Source: Craterostigma plantagineum (taxonomy: Eukaryota; Streptophyta; Magnoliopsida; Lamiales; Linderniaceae). Taken from it: a DNA stretch of 64,000 nucleotides. This document shows positions 12,439 to 24,300 of the stretch, piece by piece; position 1 is the stretch's first letter, and each line of letters opens with the position of its first letter. The translations under genes and the position numbers were made by a program. The stretch is taken from positions 490,001 through 554,000 of the forward strand of contig JAPQWV010000411.1 of NCBI GenBank assembly GCA_027422505.1, read 5' to 3'. The notes under the pieces are model-generated. The model had not been told where the DNA came from. It saw nothing but the letters and a program-made list of their open reading frames with translations, and made no database searches.

Positions 12439-12443
12439 ATCAT

Positions 12444-13699
12444 AACTATTAATCAATTTCTTGTATAATTTCTAATAATAATTTTATCGTCTTATATTTT
12501 ATTCCGATTATAACATAAAAATCAGTTTTTATCTTAATATATATACTTATAAATAATAAACATATAAATTAAATTAAGATTTGAACTTCAAAATATGATT
12601 TTTAAACTATAACTTTAGATTAATCCTAGATAAAATGAAAATAGTTGCTCAATGTATTGGATCTCACTTGAGAAGGACGGGAAGAATGATCTTCAATTTC
12701 GCACCATCTCCGCCGATGAGAAGAAATTCCCCGTTACTTCCCTGCCCCATTTATGCCTAATTGTAAATCTCAAGGAGACAAAAATAAATAAAAAAAGGTT
12801 GGCTGAACTGAAATTGTAAATCCCATGGAAACACACATATTACATAGCAGTTGGCTGAACTGAAATCATTTCCTTCAGTTGCAAGAATTTATAGGACACA
12901 TTCGACGCAGTGCAAAGAGAGAGCTGGCAATACATATAGATATAGTCCACGTATTGGTTTAATGATAAGAATTGTTTTACCTAGCAATTAATTAAAACTA
13001 GTATTTCTGTCACACCATATGCGTGTCCAATAAAATAAAGTTAATTATTAAATAAGTTTAATAAGTAATATACTAAAAATAACATTTGTTAGTTATTATG
13101 AGGTTAGTGGTTTAATGAGTCTTTTATATTTATTTTTTTTAATAGAGGTAGAAAAATCAAATTGATCAATTGATATAGACCATTTAGAGCATCTCCAATC
13201 CATAGCATAAAAATAAAGTTAAGTTTACACAAAAATACAGTTGCTACAGTACTTTGCTCCAACCCATCAACTTTATTTTCAACATAATATTTACTCCAAT
13301 CCATCAACTCTATTTTCCAAACTTAAAAATAATATTATAGGTTCATATTAACAATGTAATATAAGTTTTCAAATAAAAAAATTAAAAATTAAAACTCTAG
13401 TTTTGTGCTGAAAATTGTGGGTATTCTAGATCTAAGGTTTCTCTGCAGATCAACACAATATTAGTTTCCAAACTTACTCTATTTTTGTGTTTTATACAGA
13501 AATCAAGTACCCATTCGATACGCTCTGGTGACCCCTCACCCTATCTGATAAATAACATTATGATTAAATCATAATAATCTTCATTAATTTCGCCGTTTCG
13601 CTCCTAATCTTTTTACGCTATCTCGGTATTTATCCACTTTTATTTCTTTTGTTGATTCAAATCGGACGGATAAGTATAAATACAGTGGAAAAGAGGAAG
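12444..13699. other. Region upstream of the LCB kinase gene
   Basis: AT-rich, without a gene. A 16-bp word TTGGCTGAACTGAAAT occurs twice near 12808 and 12850. Around 13185-13310 the phrase GAGCATCTCCAAT, followed by repeats of CCAATCCATCAACT, resembles the ends of small non-autonomous plant transposons, but no matching inverted end was found. Bases just before 13700 should contain the promoter and 5' leader of the kinase gene. Confidence 0.45.
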
Positions 13700-16373
13700 A
13701 TGATGCTTTCTTGTCGCGCCTTGTTCATCGTGCCAATGGCGAAACCCTCGTTCCTCAGGGCAGAACACCCTTCGGCTCCAGATCTCGCCGCCGACCGTGC
13801 TGTCTTCCGAGGAGGCGCCACGTCTCGGCGGCGCGACCTCGTCTTCGTCGTAAATCCTCATGGTTTTACCTCTTTCTCATTCGCTCTCACAATCTTTTCT
13901 TCTTGTGTTTGTGTGTGCCTGTGTGTGTTTTTTTTGCCTGCGTTTCCGTGCTTAAAGAACAATGGTCACCTAGTTCGAAAAAAGAGTGGGGCGTTACATG
14001 TTTTCAGCCTAGGGTAGCTTTTGATCATGCCTGCATGGTATTTGATAATTGGTGTCAATGGTGATAGCTGTAACTACTAGGAAGCATTTGATCTACAGCT
14101 TAAAGTGGCCCATTTACATATTAACGTTTGTATTAATTTCAAAACGTTAAGGAGCTAATGGAAGGACCGGTAAGGAGTGGAAGAAGCTTTTGCCATATCT
14201 AAGGTCTCGCCTTGGTCCAGAATGTAATGTGAGTAAACAATATCGTTCGTTTGAGCTTGCATTTTCCTTTTAAGGCTTGTAAATTTGGGTGACCGATATT
14301 TAGGAAGTTAAAAATAATGCTAAAAGTTGAAATCCATGTATCAATTTTATTGATTGACATCCCTTTTAATTTACCATGCCATTTCGTATGTATGTGATTT
14401 TAAATAACGTGACAAGTTCAGTAATATTGGCTTACAGTGTGTACAGGTTTGCCGTGCATAGTTAAAATGATTACCCTTTTGTGAATATCTGTTTCTTGGT
14501 TTCTTCAGACACGTCACACGCTAATGGTTATCTACTTTGTTTCTCTAATTTTCAGATATGTGAATCTTTGACTTCTGGGCCCTATCATGCCATTGATATT
14601 ACACGGGAGGTAATCAATTAACCTATTACATCTCTACTTTCAAGTTCTTGCATTAAGATTCGATGAATGAGTATTACTATTACAGGCCATACGTGAGGGT
14701 GCTGATGCCGTGATCGCTGTAGGCGGTGATGGAACACTTCATGAGGTATATTGTGACTGATTGCACTCCACTGATGTTACTTATCTTTGAAAGTCGAAAA
14801 CTGTGGTTTGCGGTAGCCCTCTAAATTTCATCAAAATCAAACACTCTTTGCACATATTTGCATTGAATTATTGCATCATCTTATAATTTGGTAACTGCAG
14901 GTTGTTAATGGCTTTTTCTGGGCTGAGAAACCTGTTGCAAATAATGTGGATGATGCAGCACAAACAACTGCTCTTGGCGTAAGTGATGGTGTCAGTGTTT
15001 ATCTGAAATGTAATCTCTTTACCAGTGAAAAGTCAATTCTTGCAGTCATGTATTGTCTTTGCTTTCGTACTGTTGTTGATAGACTTGTTTCTCCTTCTTC
15101 AGGTAATTCCTCTGGGAACTGGTTCTGATTTTTCTAGAACATTTGGCTGGTTAGTTTGATTTCCGATGCTGATTTACTTCTGAAGTCTGATGAATATTTT
15201 TTTTCCTCGTTATCAGTTGAAATTAAGATGTGCGTCTTTTTCCCCTTAATCAGGAATAATGACCCTCGTGGCGCAGTTGAACGCATAGCTAAAGGTATTT
15301 TACATTCAAAGCTCGTACACACTTATCAAAATTCCTAATCTGGTCACCTTAGACAAAATATTGCTTGAATGTGGTTTGCCTCTGACCGAGTTAGTTCACA
15401 GGGTTGAAATCGAGAATCGATGTAGGAGTTGTAACTGGAGAAAGTGGAGAAGCACATTACTTTATAAATGAAGCTGATGTTCATTTGTAAGCATAACCTT
15501 TTCCTTACTGTTAGGTACTAGTCATTTCATAACTCTCACCCTCACAAAAATCACCATTCCTAACACACTCTCTCTTAAAACCTTGAAGAAGTGCAAAGGC
15601 CGGTTATTATTCTTCAAGATACAAAAAGTTTGGTAATCTATGTTACGTTATCGGAGCTTTGCAAGCATTCTTTAGCCATCACAACAAAGATCTTAGGATA
15701 AAGGTTAATGCGGGTCTCTAGTAATTCCTCTGTTCAGTATTTCACATTCGTTAGTTAGAGATACGCTAGTTTTCACTATACTTATTCTTTCTTTCATCTT
15801 CTTCAAGGTTGATGATAGTGAGTGGAAAGTCTACAGTCAAGTGACAGCTCTATGCGTTGGAAATGCTAAATACTTTGGAGGCGGTATGAAGATCTCGCCA
15901 AATGCTGACCCATTTAGCAGAAACTTCGAGGTGAAACGAATACTTTTGAGTTACAATAGATGCATTTTCTTGACCCAACAGAAAAGTTCGTCTGTGGTGT
16001 GCTTGTCTTTCTAGATAATTATTCTTCAAGATTTCAAGTGGCACGGCTTCATACTAAATCTGCATAAGTTATACAAAGGAACGCACCTGACGGTGAAAAA
16101 TGTGACTTCAATAAGGTACTTTCCATATGAAACTCAAAAGACTCAACTTCATGTTTTCCAGTTGAAAAGCATTCAGTTCGTGGCATCGAAATAACCTTCA
16201 ATCGATAAATTATTATTACATAACCTATCTATGTTTGTCGCAGAGGATGTTCGATTGAAATTGAGGAAACTATTAGCAGCAGTGATATCTATGTACAATC
16301 AGATGGAGAACACTTGGGTTTTCTTCCGAGGAAATTCAACATATTGCCCGCTGCCATCGAAATGATTTGCTAA
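13700..16373 (+). CDS. LCBK2: Sphingoid long-chain base kinase (LCBK2 type), 12 exons
   Basis: It belongs to the diacylglycerol/sphingosine kinase catalytic family and is predicted to phosphorylate sphingoid long-chain bases. It is colinear with the Arabidopsis protein annotated as mitochondrial LCB kinase 2 (from memory). Exons are 13700-13862, 14152-14228, 14556-14609, 14686-14745, 14901-14978, 15103-15149, 15253-15293, 15402-15486, 15589-15703, 15808-15930, 16015-16115 and 16244-16373. All introns are GT-AG and the phases join without a break into 357 residues. Visible motifs are [16 protein letters not shown] (nucleotide loop), [15 protein letters not shown] (GGDGT) and [15 protein letters not shown]. 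The C-terminal half holds [15 protein letters not shown] and ends with [13 protein letters not shown]. The first ATG of MMLSC was chosen because the basic, low-acid N-terminus fits an organelle signal. The acceptor of exon 9 could also lie 3 bp further on. Confidence 0.93.
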
Positions 16374-16655
16374 TTCTCGTATCATCACATATTAGCATTA
16401 AAAAGGAATATAGAAAGCTCGAAAAACATCTCAAGAGTTCCTCTTCATCTGCGCTCTCAGTTGGAAGTGCTTTCTGAATTTGAGTCCAAGCATTGTGTCT
16501 TAAGCTTATTTCTTCATTGCTTTATTTACTAGTAAGTTATTTATTATGAGTCATCACACTTGATGGATTCTTGTTATTTATTTTATTGCTGATGGTTGTT
16601 TAATCAATGTTGTACTACGTTGCATTGATGTGCTGGAACATGTATCTATTAATAC
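16374..16655 (+). other. 3' flank of the LCB kinase gene
   Basis: Non-coding. It should contain the 3' untranslated region, with T-rich stretches and ATTTATTTTATT-like words near 16575. The left end of element D1 lies 282 bp after the stop codon. Confidence 0.5.
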
Positions 16656-17305
16656 TGTTAGGTCCCTAATTATCAGCTCCTATGATCCTATGCAAGAATT
16701 CTAAGGTAATCGACTTGAATTGATAAGGTTGAGTTTCAATCGAAATCTTCTAATGAAGAACACGAGGAGTGTGAGAAAGTGTATGCTGTTCTTCTCTCTA
16801 AAATTCAATTGTCAAGTTCTTCGGATTAAATTCTCAAACTTCCTCTATTAAGCTCAATGATTACAATGCTATTTATGCCAAATAAACTTTGTATAAATAT
16901 CAAATTAGTCATAAACTATGGACTAATACAATAAAAGCCCCATACTACGAAGACAACTAATAAAATCAAAGCACATTACATTGTATATTCTACATTCTCC
17001 TTCTTTGTGCTTGATTGTCCTTCCGCGCCATTCTCGTCGGGTGTAGAACGACCTGCGCAAGCCCAGCGCATGCTCGTAATTTCTGATGGTGTTCCTCACC
17101 TCTATTCGCTCCTCAATAGCTTCAAGTAGTTTCATCAGAAGCGGTTGTTCTCTCACAAACCTGTGAAGATGCAGCATAGTATCTTTATTGATCTTTTTCA
17201 ATCTCTTCTCTATATTCTTCCTAATTACTTGAGCGTCCCATCACTGAATTTATTCACTTCAGTCTTCACCATCAACCCATTCTTTTAGCAATTGGATTGT
17301 GCTTA
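16656..17305 (-). mobile_element. D-family copia fragment D1: LTR plus additional-ORF tail
   Basis: The LTR is 16656-16994, TGTTAGGTCC to TTCTACA in plus reading. It matches the LTRs at 35702, 40973 and (inverted) 26140. Next to it, TTCTCCTTCTTTG is the minus-strand polypurine tract. Bases 17000-17300 encode on the minus strand the C-terminal end of the D-family additional ORF (FVREQPLLMKLLEAIEERIE, then LRRSFYTRR). The element is cut at 17305 by the LTR of gypsy element G. No 5' LTR or pol is seen. Confidence 0.8.
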
Positions 17306-20300
17306 TGTGGCGCCCCGCCTTCTACCACTCGTTTCTTAACTAACTTGCGTGACTGCTATTGAATTAAAAGGAATAGAACGTGCGAAAATGCGTATAAAAT
17401 TTTTCCTTTTATATACGGAAAACCATAATGTACATTACAAAATATCATGGGATCCTAAATACAAGGTAGAGTGCGCGTGCGTAACAAAATAAATCTACAG
17501 GCCCGCCACGTCGGTCGCATCCATATATACACTGCCACCCCAAACGTCCCGGAAACATCAAAACTTGGCATCACTCTCATAATGATCACGTATCGTGATC
17601 GCGTGAACCTAAACACATAAATACGTGGAATGAGCTATAAAGCTCAGTTTGTGGAAAGCATGCATGCAATGCACGTGCCCTAAAATGCAAAGGCATCCGC
17701 GCCAATGCTCCCTAGACCTCGTGTCTTTCTTGTATTCTCTTTCCACGTAGGGCCCTTGCCTATCTTGCTATGCACCATCATGGAGGTCAAATCCACTAGG
17801 GATATATATATAAGTGACGATACCCATACTTGAGAGGCTAACCCAAGGGCGCCTTTTCGATCCCAATGTGGTTTCATGTGTCACGCGGGCGCTTTACGCT
17901 GGTAGCCCACTCCGAGGTTGCCAACACCAGAGATACCCTCGATGTCGCCTTTTTCCCTCAGGTCGCATTTCCGCCTCGAGGGCACTTACCCAAATACCAT
18001 GTCTTGTCTTGAACGTGTCTTGTCTTGAAATCGGCGACATAGAAGTCACCATGGTAGCATAGAAGAGCCGCGACTCAATCGTGAGTCGACATCAGTTGCC
18101 GATATCGGCAAATATCTATCGCTCTCAGGCGATCTTTTCTCATGCACGCTCTCATGTCCTTTCTTTCATACTAATCGTGCTTGCATATGATCATGTTATG
18201 AATATGCATGTCGTGTCATCATGTATCGTAAAAAATTCACATAACGTAAAACCTCACATAATGTCATAGTAGCACATAAGCACATAATTTATGCACATAA
18301 ATTCGTGTTGTAGTTGGGATCTCCACTTACTTGTCGTCCAACCTTAAGTACTTACTGTCTTGGGATGTCCACACTCTTGACCCTTAGACAGAATGTTGTA
18401 ATATCAGTGTCGTATCTAAATTAGATAACTAGACTAAAATAATTTAATTCGGTTACACTAATTTGCTAAAGACCCATGTTCCCAATTTCTATTCTAAGTC
18501 AAGTCAAATTAGGATCAAGACTATCTAACTTTTTTTGGTATACTAAGATTCGCCCGATTGGCATGTGTCAGGGTTTCTTTCATTCGATCATTACCATCCC
18601 CAATCGCCCGATTTATCCTGTTCATTTAATATACAAATCGCTCGATTCGTTACACATCAACATCGTCCAATTGGTCACGTTCAAAGCCTTTGTTTCGTCA
18701 AGATTTATTAGTCCTCAATTCGCCGGACTCCATGTCCCTAAATCACCTGATTGATCCTCAATTTCCCAAGCATTCGGCTGAATAATTATGCATTGGAATT
18801 CCTTTCGCCGAGTTCCTCCATAAATCGCCGATTCATCATGAGTTTTCCCGAGCATTGAATCGTCCGATTTATCAACATATGGCAGCCTTATTTTCGCTCA
18901 ATTGTCACAGCTCCAAATCGGCCGATCAATAACTCGGCGAAAGCTTACATGGCCAATTTCCTTTTGTCCGATTTGCCAATTTCACGACTTGGTTTCGCCG
19001 AATTCTTCTTCCCATAGAATCGCCCGATCCCGTGATGCTTTAATCACTCGATTCCATAGCACCTTAAATCGCCCGATCGTAACACTTTTGAGCTTCCAAC
19101 GTTCGGTTGATTGCCATGCATTCAAATTCACTTCGACTGAAAGCTTCAACTATTCAAACTTAACTCCTACGGATATTTCTATCCAGAACCTAGAATTTCT
19201 AGGGTTTCCTCCTACTTTAACAATCGTTAATTCTGCCCCAGATTATTTATATCGAATTTACGAAATTAAAGCATACTATATACTATTCTACACATAATTT
19301 AGTTAAGAAATATAGTAGGAATTCATGTTCAAGTTTGGGTCTTTGCCGTTCATCTTACACCTAAATTCTTAGGAGTTTCATTAGCTCATGTAATATAGTA
19401 ATTAAGAATCTAAGTTGCGACATTTACAAGTTTACAAGTATGATTTTTGCTTACCAAAATTCATAGTCTTAAGCTGTTATGAACTCCTTAGTTTGACCAA
19501 TTCTTCTCGGTTCCTCCCCTTTCTTTCTTATAAGTGAGTTTATGTTTATGAGGGTTTTCTTAGCTGTTGGTTTCTTACTTGAACTCTCACTCATCGTTGC
19601 TTTAGTTTGATAAGTATTATGCTTAGAGAATGTGCTTGAGTTGACAGCTAGGGTGACTAAGTTACTATTTTTTCCACTTAGGCTAAGAAACTCTTATACT
19701 TATCCATATTTGTTCTAATGTTTAGCTTATAGGATATTTTGATTGGTTAAAATTATGATCATCAATCGCTCGATTCGACCTTACCTGAGCCTTTCTTTTC
19801 CCGGCGAAAGTTACCCCTCACGTGCTTGTATCGATCGATTGTACTATCTCCTAAACTACCTAGGTTTTTGTATTTACATTTGGTCGATTCTAGTATATGT
19901 TGGTATTGAAATCGATCAATTCTTAGTCCCTAATACTCATCTATTGAATACTAATTTTCTTCTACCTTGCATTTCGAGGAGAAGTCTGCCCTACTATATG
20001 AATGATATATAAACTTCTTCTAAGTCCGAATAATGTCACATAAGCCTTATATTGTGTAAAGTACCTATAACATATAGCGCATAGTCATATAGGCACATAT
20101 ACTATCGCAAACATGTACCATGCAGTCACCTAAATCATAGAATATACATGTAAATTTTATTGGACTTACTTACGAGACTCGGGTATTACATCCTCCCTCC
20201 CTAAAAAGGGATTTTGCCCCCGAAATCAGGCAGGGAGAAATAGCTCCGGGTAGCGATTCCTCATATCATCTCCCGTTCCCATGTTGCTTCCTCGGTGGAC

Positions 20301-20335
20301 TTTGCACGCGTAAACACTTTCTCTCAAAAAACATT
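17306..20335 (-). mobile_element. Gypsy (Tekay/Del-like) element G: 3' LTR and pol end
   Basis: The LTR spans 17306-20190. On the minus strand it starts TGTAATACCCGAG and ends GCGCCACA, about 2.9 kb long, which suits Tekay/Del chromoviruses. The minus-strand polypurine tract (AGGGAGGGAGGA) lies at 20191-20203. Bases 20215-20330 on the minus strand encode the C-terminal end of pol, recognisable as STEEATWERE followed, after a frameshift, by MRNRYPELF; this is the chromodomain end of such elements. The LTR contains many CGCCCGATT- and CGCCGAATT-like words between 18540 and 19130. G interrupts D1 and is itself cut off near 20335 by D-family sequence in the opposite orientation. Confidence 0.75.
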
Positions 20336-20721
20336 TTCGGTCAGACATTTACAGTTTGAGCAAGCTAAAAAAAAAAAATTTACACGCGAGAAACGTTTCT
20401 AGTCAACAGATTTATTTTGACTTGTCGAGAAACTTACTAACGTACAGTTTCTTTACGATCGAAATAAATTCACGATCTGGAGATTTTTCTCGACCGAACG
20501 ATTTTGGGCAATTTATTTCGCTCGAAAATATTTCGCTGACAGACTTTCTCACACGAGAACATTACACATTATATTCTATTTCGACGAAATTATTTTCGAT
20601 CAAACTTTAAAGATTGAATCGAAAATAATTCTCGAACTATTTTTTGAATCAAACGCTACTAACGAACATTGTTACTTGTGAAGCACATTACATCATCTTC
20701 AAACATTCAAAACACTTACAG

Positions 20722-21230
20722 TCAAGAGCTACTGAGCAACTACAAAGACCGGAAATCAAGAGCTACTGAGCAACTACAAAGACCGGCCAAACGGAAAAGT
20801 CAGATTTGGAAACAATGAATCAGCTCTAATTCTTGGATATGGAGATATCATTTTGGAGAAACTGACAATAAAAGATGTCTCATATGTCGAAGGTCTCCGC
20901 CATAACTTGTTCAGGATAGGCCAGTTCTGTGACAAAGGGTTCCAGGTGGTCTTTCATGCTGATCGGTGCAGAATTTTGGACAGTCAGGACACAGAACTCC
21001 TCTATGGACTTCGGAAATCCAACCTATACACGATAAACCTGACATCCGTGCGGCCCTCGACAGTTGTTTGCCTCATATCTCAGACTGTAATTCAGAGGAA
21101 CAACTTATGGCATCAACGCATGTCTCATCTAAACATCAAAGCTCTTCAACATCTCTCAACGAAAAAGTTGTTCATGGTCTTCCAACTATAACTTTACAAA
21201 AGGGAGCATCATTGTTCGGCGTGCCCAATT
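20722..21230 (+). pseudogene. D4 pol fragment: protease end to GAG-pre-integrase
   Basis: The frame ILEKLTIKDVSYVEGLRHNL, then FRIGQFCDKGFQVVFHADRC, is the copia segment between protease and integrase. LWHQRMSHLNIKALQHLS contains the start of the integrase zinc-finger region. Coding ends abruptly near 21190. A 31-bp word (20722-20752) is tandemly duplicated at 20756-20786 just upstream and breaks the frame. The integrase core, RT and RNase H that should follow are missing; the sequence passes within 100 bp to the additional ORF. Confidence 0.8.
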
Positions 21231-21289
21231 AGGAAAAATAAAGCGAGCATCTCATCATAATTTCGTCTCAAATTTAAAATTTGCACTCA

Positions 21290-21318
21290 TGAGCTTTCTT
21301 ATTTCTTATTTTTTTTAG
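21290..21318 (+). promoter_or_regulatory. 3' splice-site-like tract before the D4 additional ORF
   Basis: A T-rich run ends in TTATTTTTTTTAG at 21318 and is followed immediately by ATG at 21319. The same arrangement (pyrimidine tract, AG, ATG) stands at 38728-38759 (D2) and 45111-45135 (D3). This looks like a splice acceptor used to make a subgenomic mRNA. No transcript evidence is available from the sequence. Confidence 0.55.
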
Positions 21319-24300
21319 ATGCTCATTATCCCGCATAATCCACGTTTACACCAAAGGATATGTACATCAACGTTCAAGACACGAACTTTCAGCTCGATCT
21401 GACTACCTTTCGGTGTCCAGATGAGATAATGGTGTCTATCTACAAGGCCATCCCCTGTGGAATGCTCTTACAACGACGGCACCATTACCGATGGTCTATC
21501 CCCAATATTTTGGGGATGCATTTAAGGCCACGTGGAAAGCGGAGCTTACTCCTTCACCATGATGACCGCGACGAGGCACACGAGTATGGACAAGAACGAA
21601 TTTGGACTAATCTTAGACCTGCCATTCAGCCACAACTACGACTCGATGCCTTCAGATGCAAAGATGGTGCACGATTTCCTACAAATGGGATATCGGCCGC
21701 CGGTCACCAAGCTAGCACAAGTTCAGAGCAACGGGATCCCACATTCGTGGAAGACACTATTTGGAATTATCAACAAGTGTCTATCGCCTAAACACGTCGG
21801 ATCTGACAAAGGCAACTGTAGCATCTTCGGCTATTTCAGAAAACTACGACATAGCCAACTGATCTGGAATGATCTCGCCGAACAGATCAGGCAGATTCAA
21901 AACAAAAAGTCCAAGAATCAGTCGTACGCTAGGTGGTTCTCAGTGATCATTGCTCATCAAATGGAGGTTCACGAGAATATTCCTCGACTGCCTCTTGGTG
22001 GGAACTAGCAACCGCCGAAGCTCAAATTCTTCTATCACCCCAAGCTCATAGACCTCGGCGGCCATCGATGCCTATTCCGTTGGAGCTTCTCCGTCTCGCC
22101 GACCACTCGAGAGACGTATACAAGTGCTACTGTCGGGAACCTTACCGAGGAAATGATTCGAGGGTCCCCGACCGACTTCACTGTGAGCCCTCCACAACAA
22201 CAACCAAGTCCTGAGGCTGCGTTGATAGATGAAGTTGCCCAGGAACTAAAACTAGATCCTCCAACTCAAGAAGCTCCGTTACCTGATCCAGAAGCCACGT
22301 TGATAGATGAAGTGGCATGTGAGTTGGAAGTCGAAGCTCAAGTTCAAGAACTCGAAGCCGGGGCCCCAATTATTGTACAAGTGCTTCAGAACCACTTGAG
22401 GAGTTGCTACCAACGAAGCACCGCTCGAGCTGAAACGGGGCTCAGTCCATTTCGCGAGTCTCAGGTGACAGCACAGCCCCATGAGGACGTTGAATGTGGA
22501 CTGACTCCTCACATGGCTACCTCGTCCGAAGCCACGAATTCTGACGAGGAGGTTCAATTGGTCAGACAGGTTCGACGACTTCAACTCCAATCCAGTCAAC
22601 CCGTCGATACGCTATCACAACCACATCAGACACGCACGTAACTCTTGCGTCAACCTAGGCCAAGACTCAGCTTCCATCCACTACCGGCCCGGAGATTCAC
22701 GTGTCTGACTCGCAGGTTCCATCTGAGCCAGCAACAACATCCATAGAGACGATTCATTTTGGATTATGTCAAGGATTGTATGGTAGTCTTGAAACGTCGC
22801 AACTTGAAGCGACGACGAGCCAACCCATTTAGATGGTGTTCACTCAAGGGTTGACAACAGGTGACATCAGCCATTCTAGTGTGTCAAGCACGGAGGTGTT
22901 CTGGCCACTTGTGACCGAAGATCGACTCAAGGCCGCTCTCGCCAAAGCTCTCAAATCATTTGAAGACAAATTGATGGAGAGAGTGCACAATGCAATCGAG
23001 ATGTCCGGCCAAGATAAAGGGAAAGCACACGTCTCCGAGGCCCCTTCGTCACAACTCAACCTCACACCTGCTCAACCCATACATACCGACACACCCATCC
23101 AATCACCCTTACTCATCAACCCAGCCGTACCCATCAGCGACCTCCACACTGTTCTAGTGGCCCTTCGTTTGGAATGGCCAACCGGACCCCGCAGGAAGAA
23201 GACCTCTCCAGGCGTCTGGTTGATCGCCCTGAGCCGCTTACTTACTCTTGCCATGGCCAAGACTCCCGCTCCAAATGAAACATGACGACCTTGATGACGA
23301 GGATCATCATGAGGGCAGAAGAGGCCGAGGATATTCTACACGAGCACCCAGAGATCGGGTTCGGGCTCGGGTCAGACAAGTGTTGGAGCCGCTAATACTT
23401 CACGACCCACCACCCGCTCACAAACTAAAACCACAATGCACCGTACCCAAATCCTTAGCCCAAATGAACCACCCACCATAAGAACACCTCCGCCCGCCAC
23501 ACCACTTTTTGCACCTATCACAAGCCCCTTGCTTCCGAAGAAGAAGCAAGTGTCGATATGCTCTTAGCCCTGGCTGAAACTCAAGCACCTTCAAGCTCGA
23601 CCGCTCCAGACCAGTCGCAAACATCAAGACGTGGAGTCGACCCACACGAAGTCCTCGACAAGTATATTTTCGACGAACAGTGGATGACCCACAGTATGCC
23701 CGACACGATTCAAAGACAAAGGCTTAAGGATGTTCGGCATTTTCTACGACAGCTTCAGTTGACTTAGTTTTATTAAAGACGAAGAACTTCACGAAGGTGA
23801 GGACTACAATTTGGATCCCCCAAGAAAGCTGATTGCTCAACAGCGGAGCGGACGCCCCTCCGAGACTAATCCAGATCAACCGTTCAAGTCGAATGGGAAA
23901 ACAAGGATAGAAGTCCCATTCCTAGAAGAAGTTCGTCAGCAGTTATGGAGGTCACATGGCAAAATAAAGACGTTGAACGAGTTCCAGCTCAGATGTATCT
24001 GACAAGGATCGACAGAAAATGATGACCTATCTTCAGATGCTAACCCAAGTTGGACTTGATCAAAGACTAGGGATTCTTAAAAATGAGCTGAAGAGCCATT
24101 TGAAGAACATATCTCAAATCTGTCAGCTGATAAGTGTCTACTATACGAAAGGTGGTCTTCCAACTCCAATCAACGTCATAGAGCGAATAGACAGAACTCG
24201 AGAAGAGCAAAGTGAGTGCGATCTACCATACCTTTCTGTCGAGAAGGTCTACCATCTCTACCAACTGTATGTTGCAAGTAGTAAAACGGACGAAATTCGA

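Noticed and set aside
13649..13699. Upstream extension of the LCB kinase frame to a non-ATG start
   Set aside because: The only ATG pair in frame is at 13700 and 13703. The upstream part has no ATG and no conservation that I know of.
18476..19297. Plus-strand frames of 92 and 131 codons
   Set aside because: They lie inside the LTR of gypsy element G and consist of the CGCCCGATT-like word repeats.
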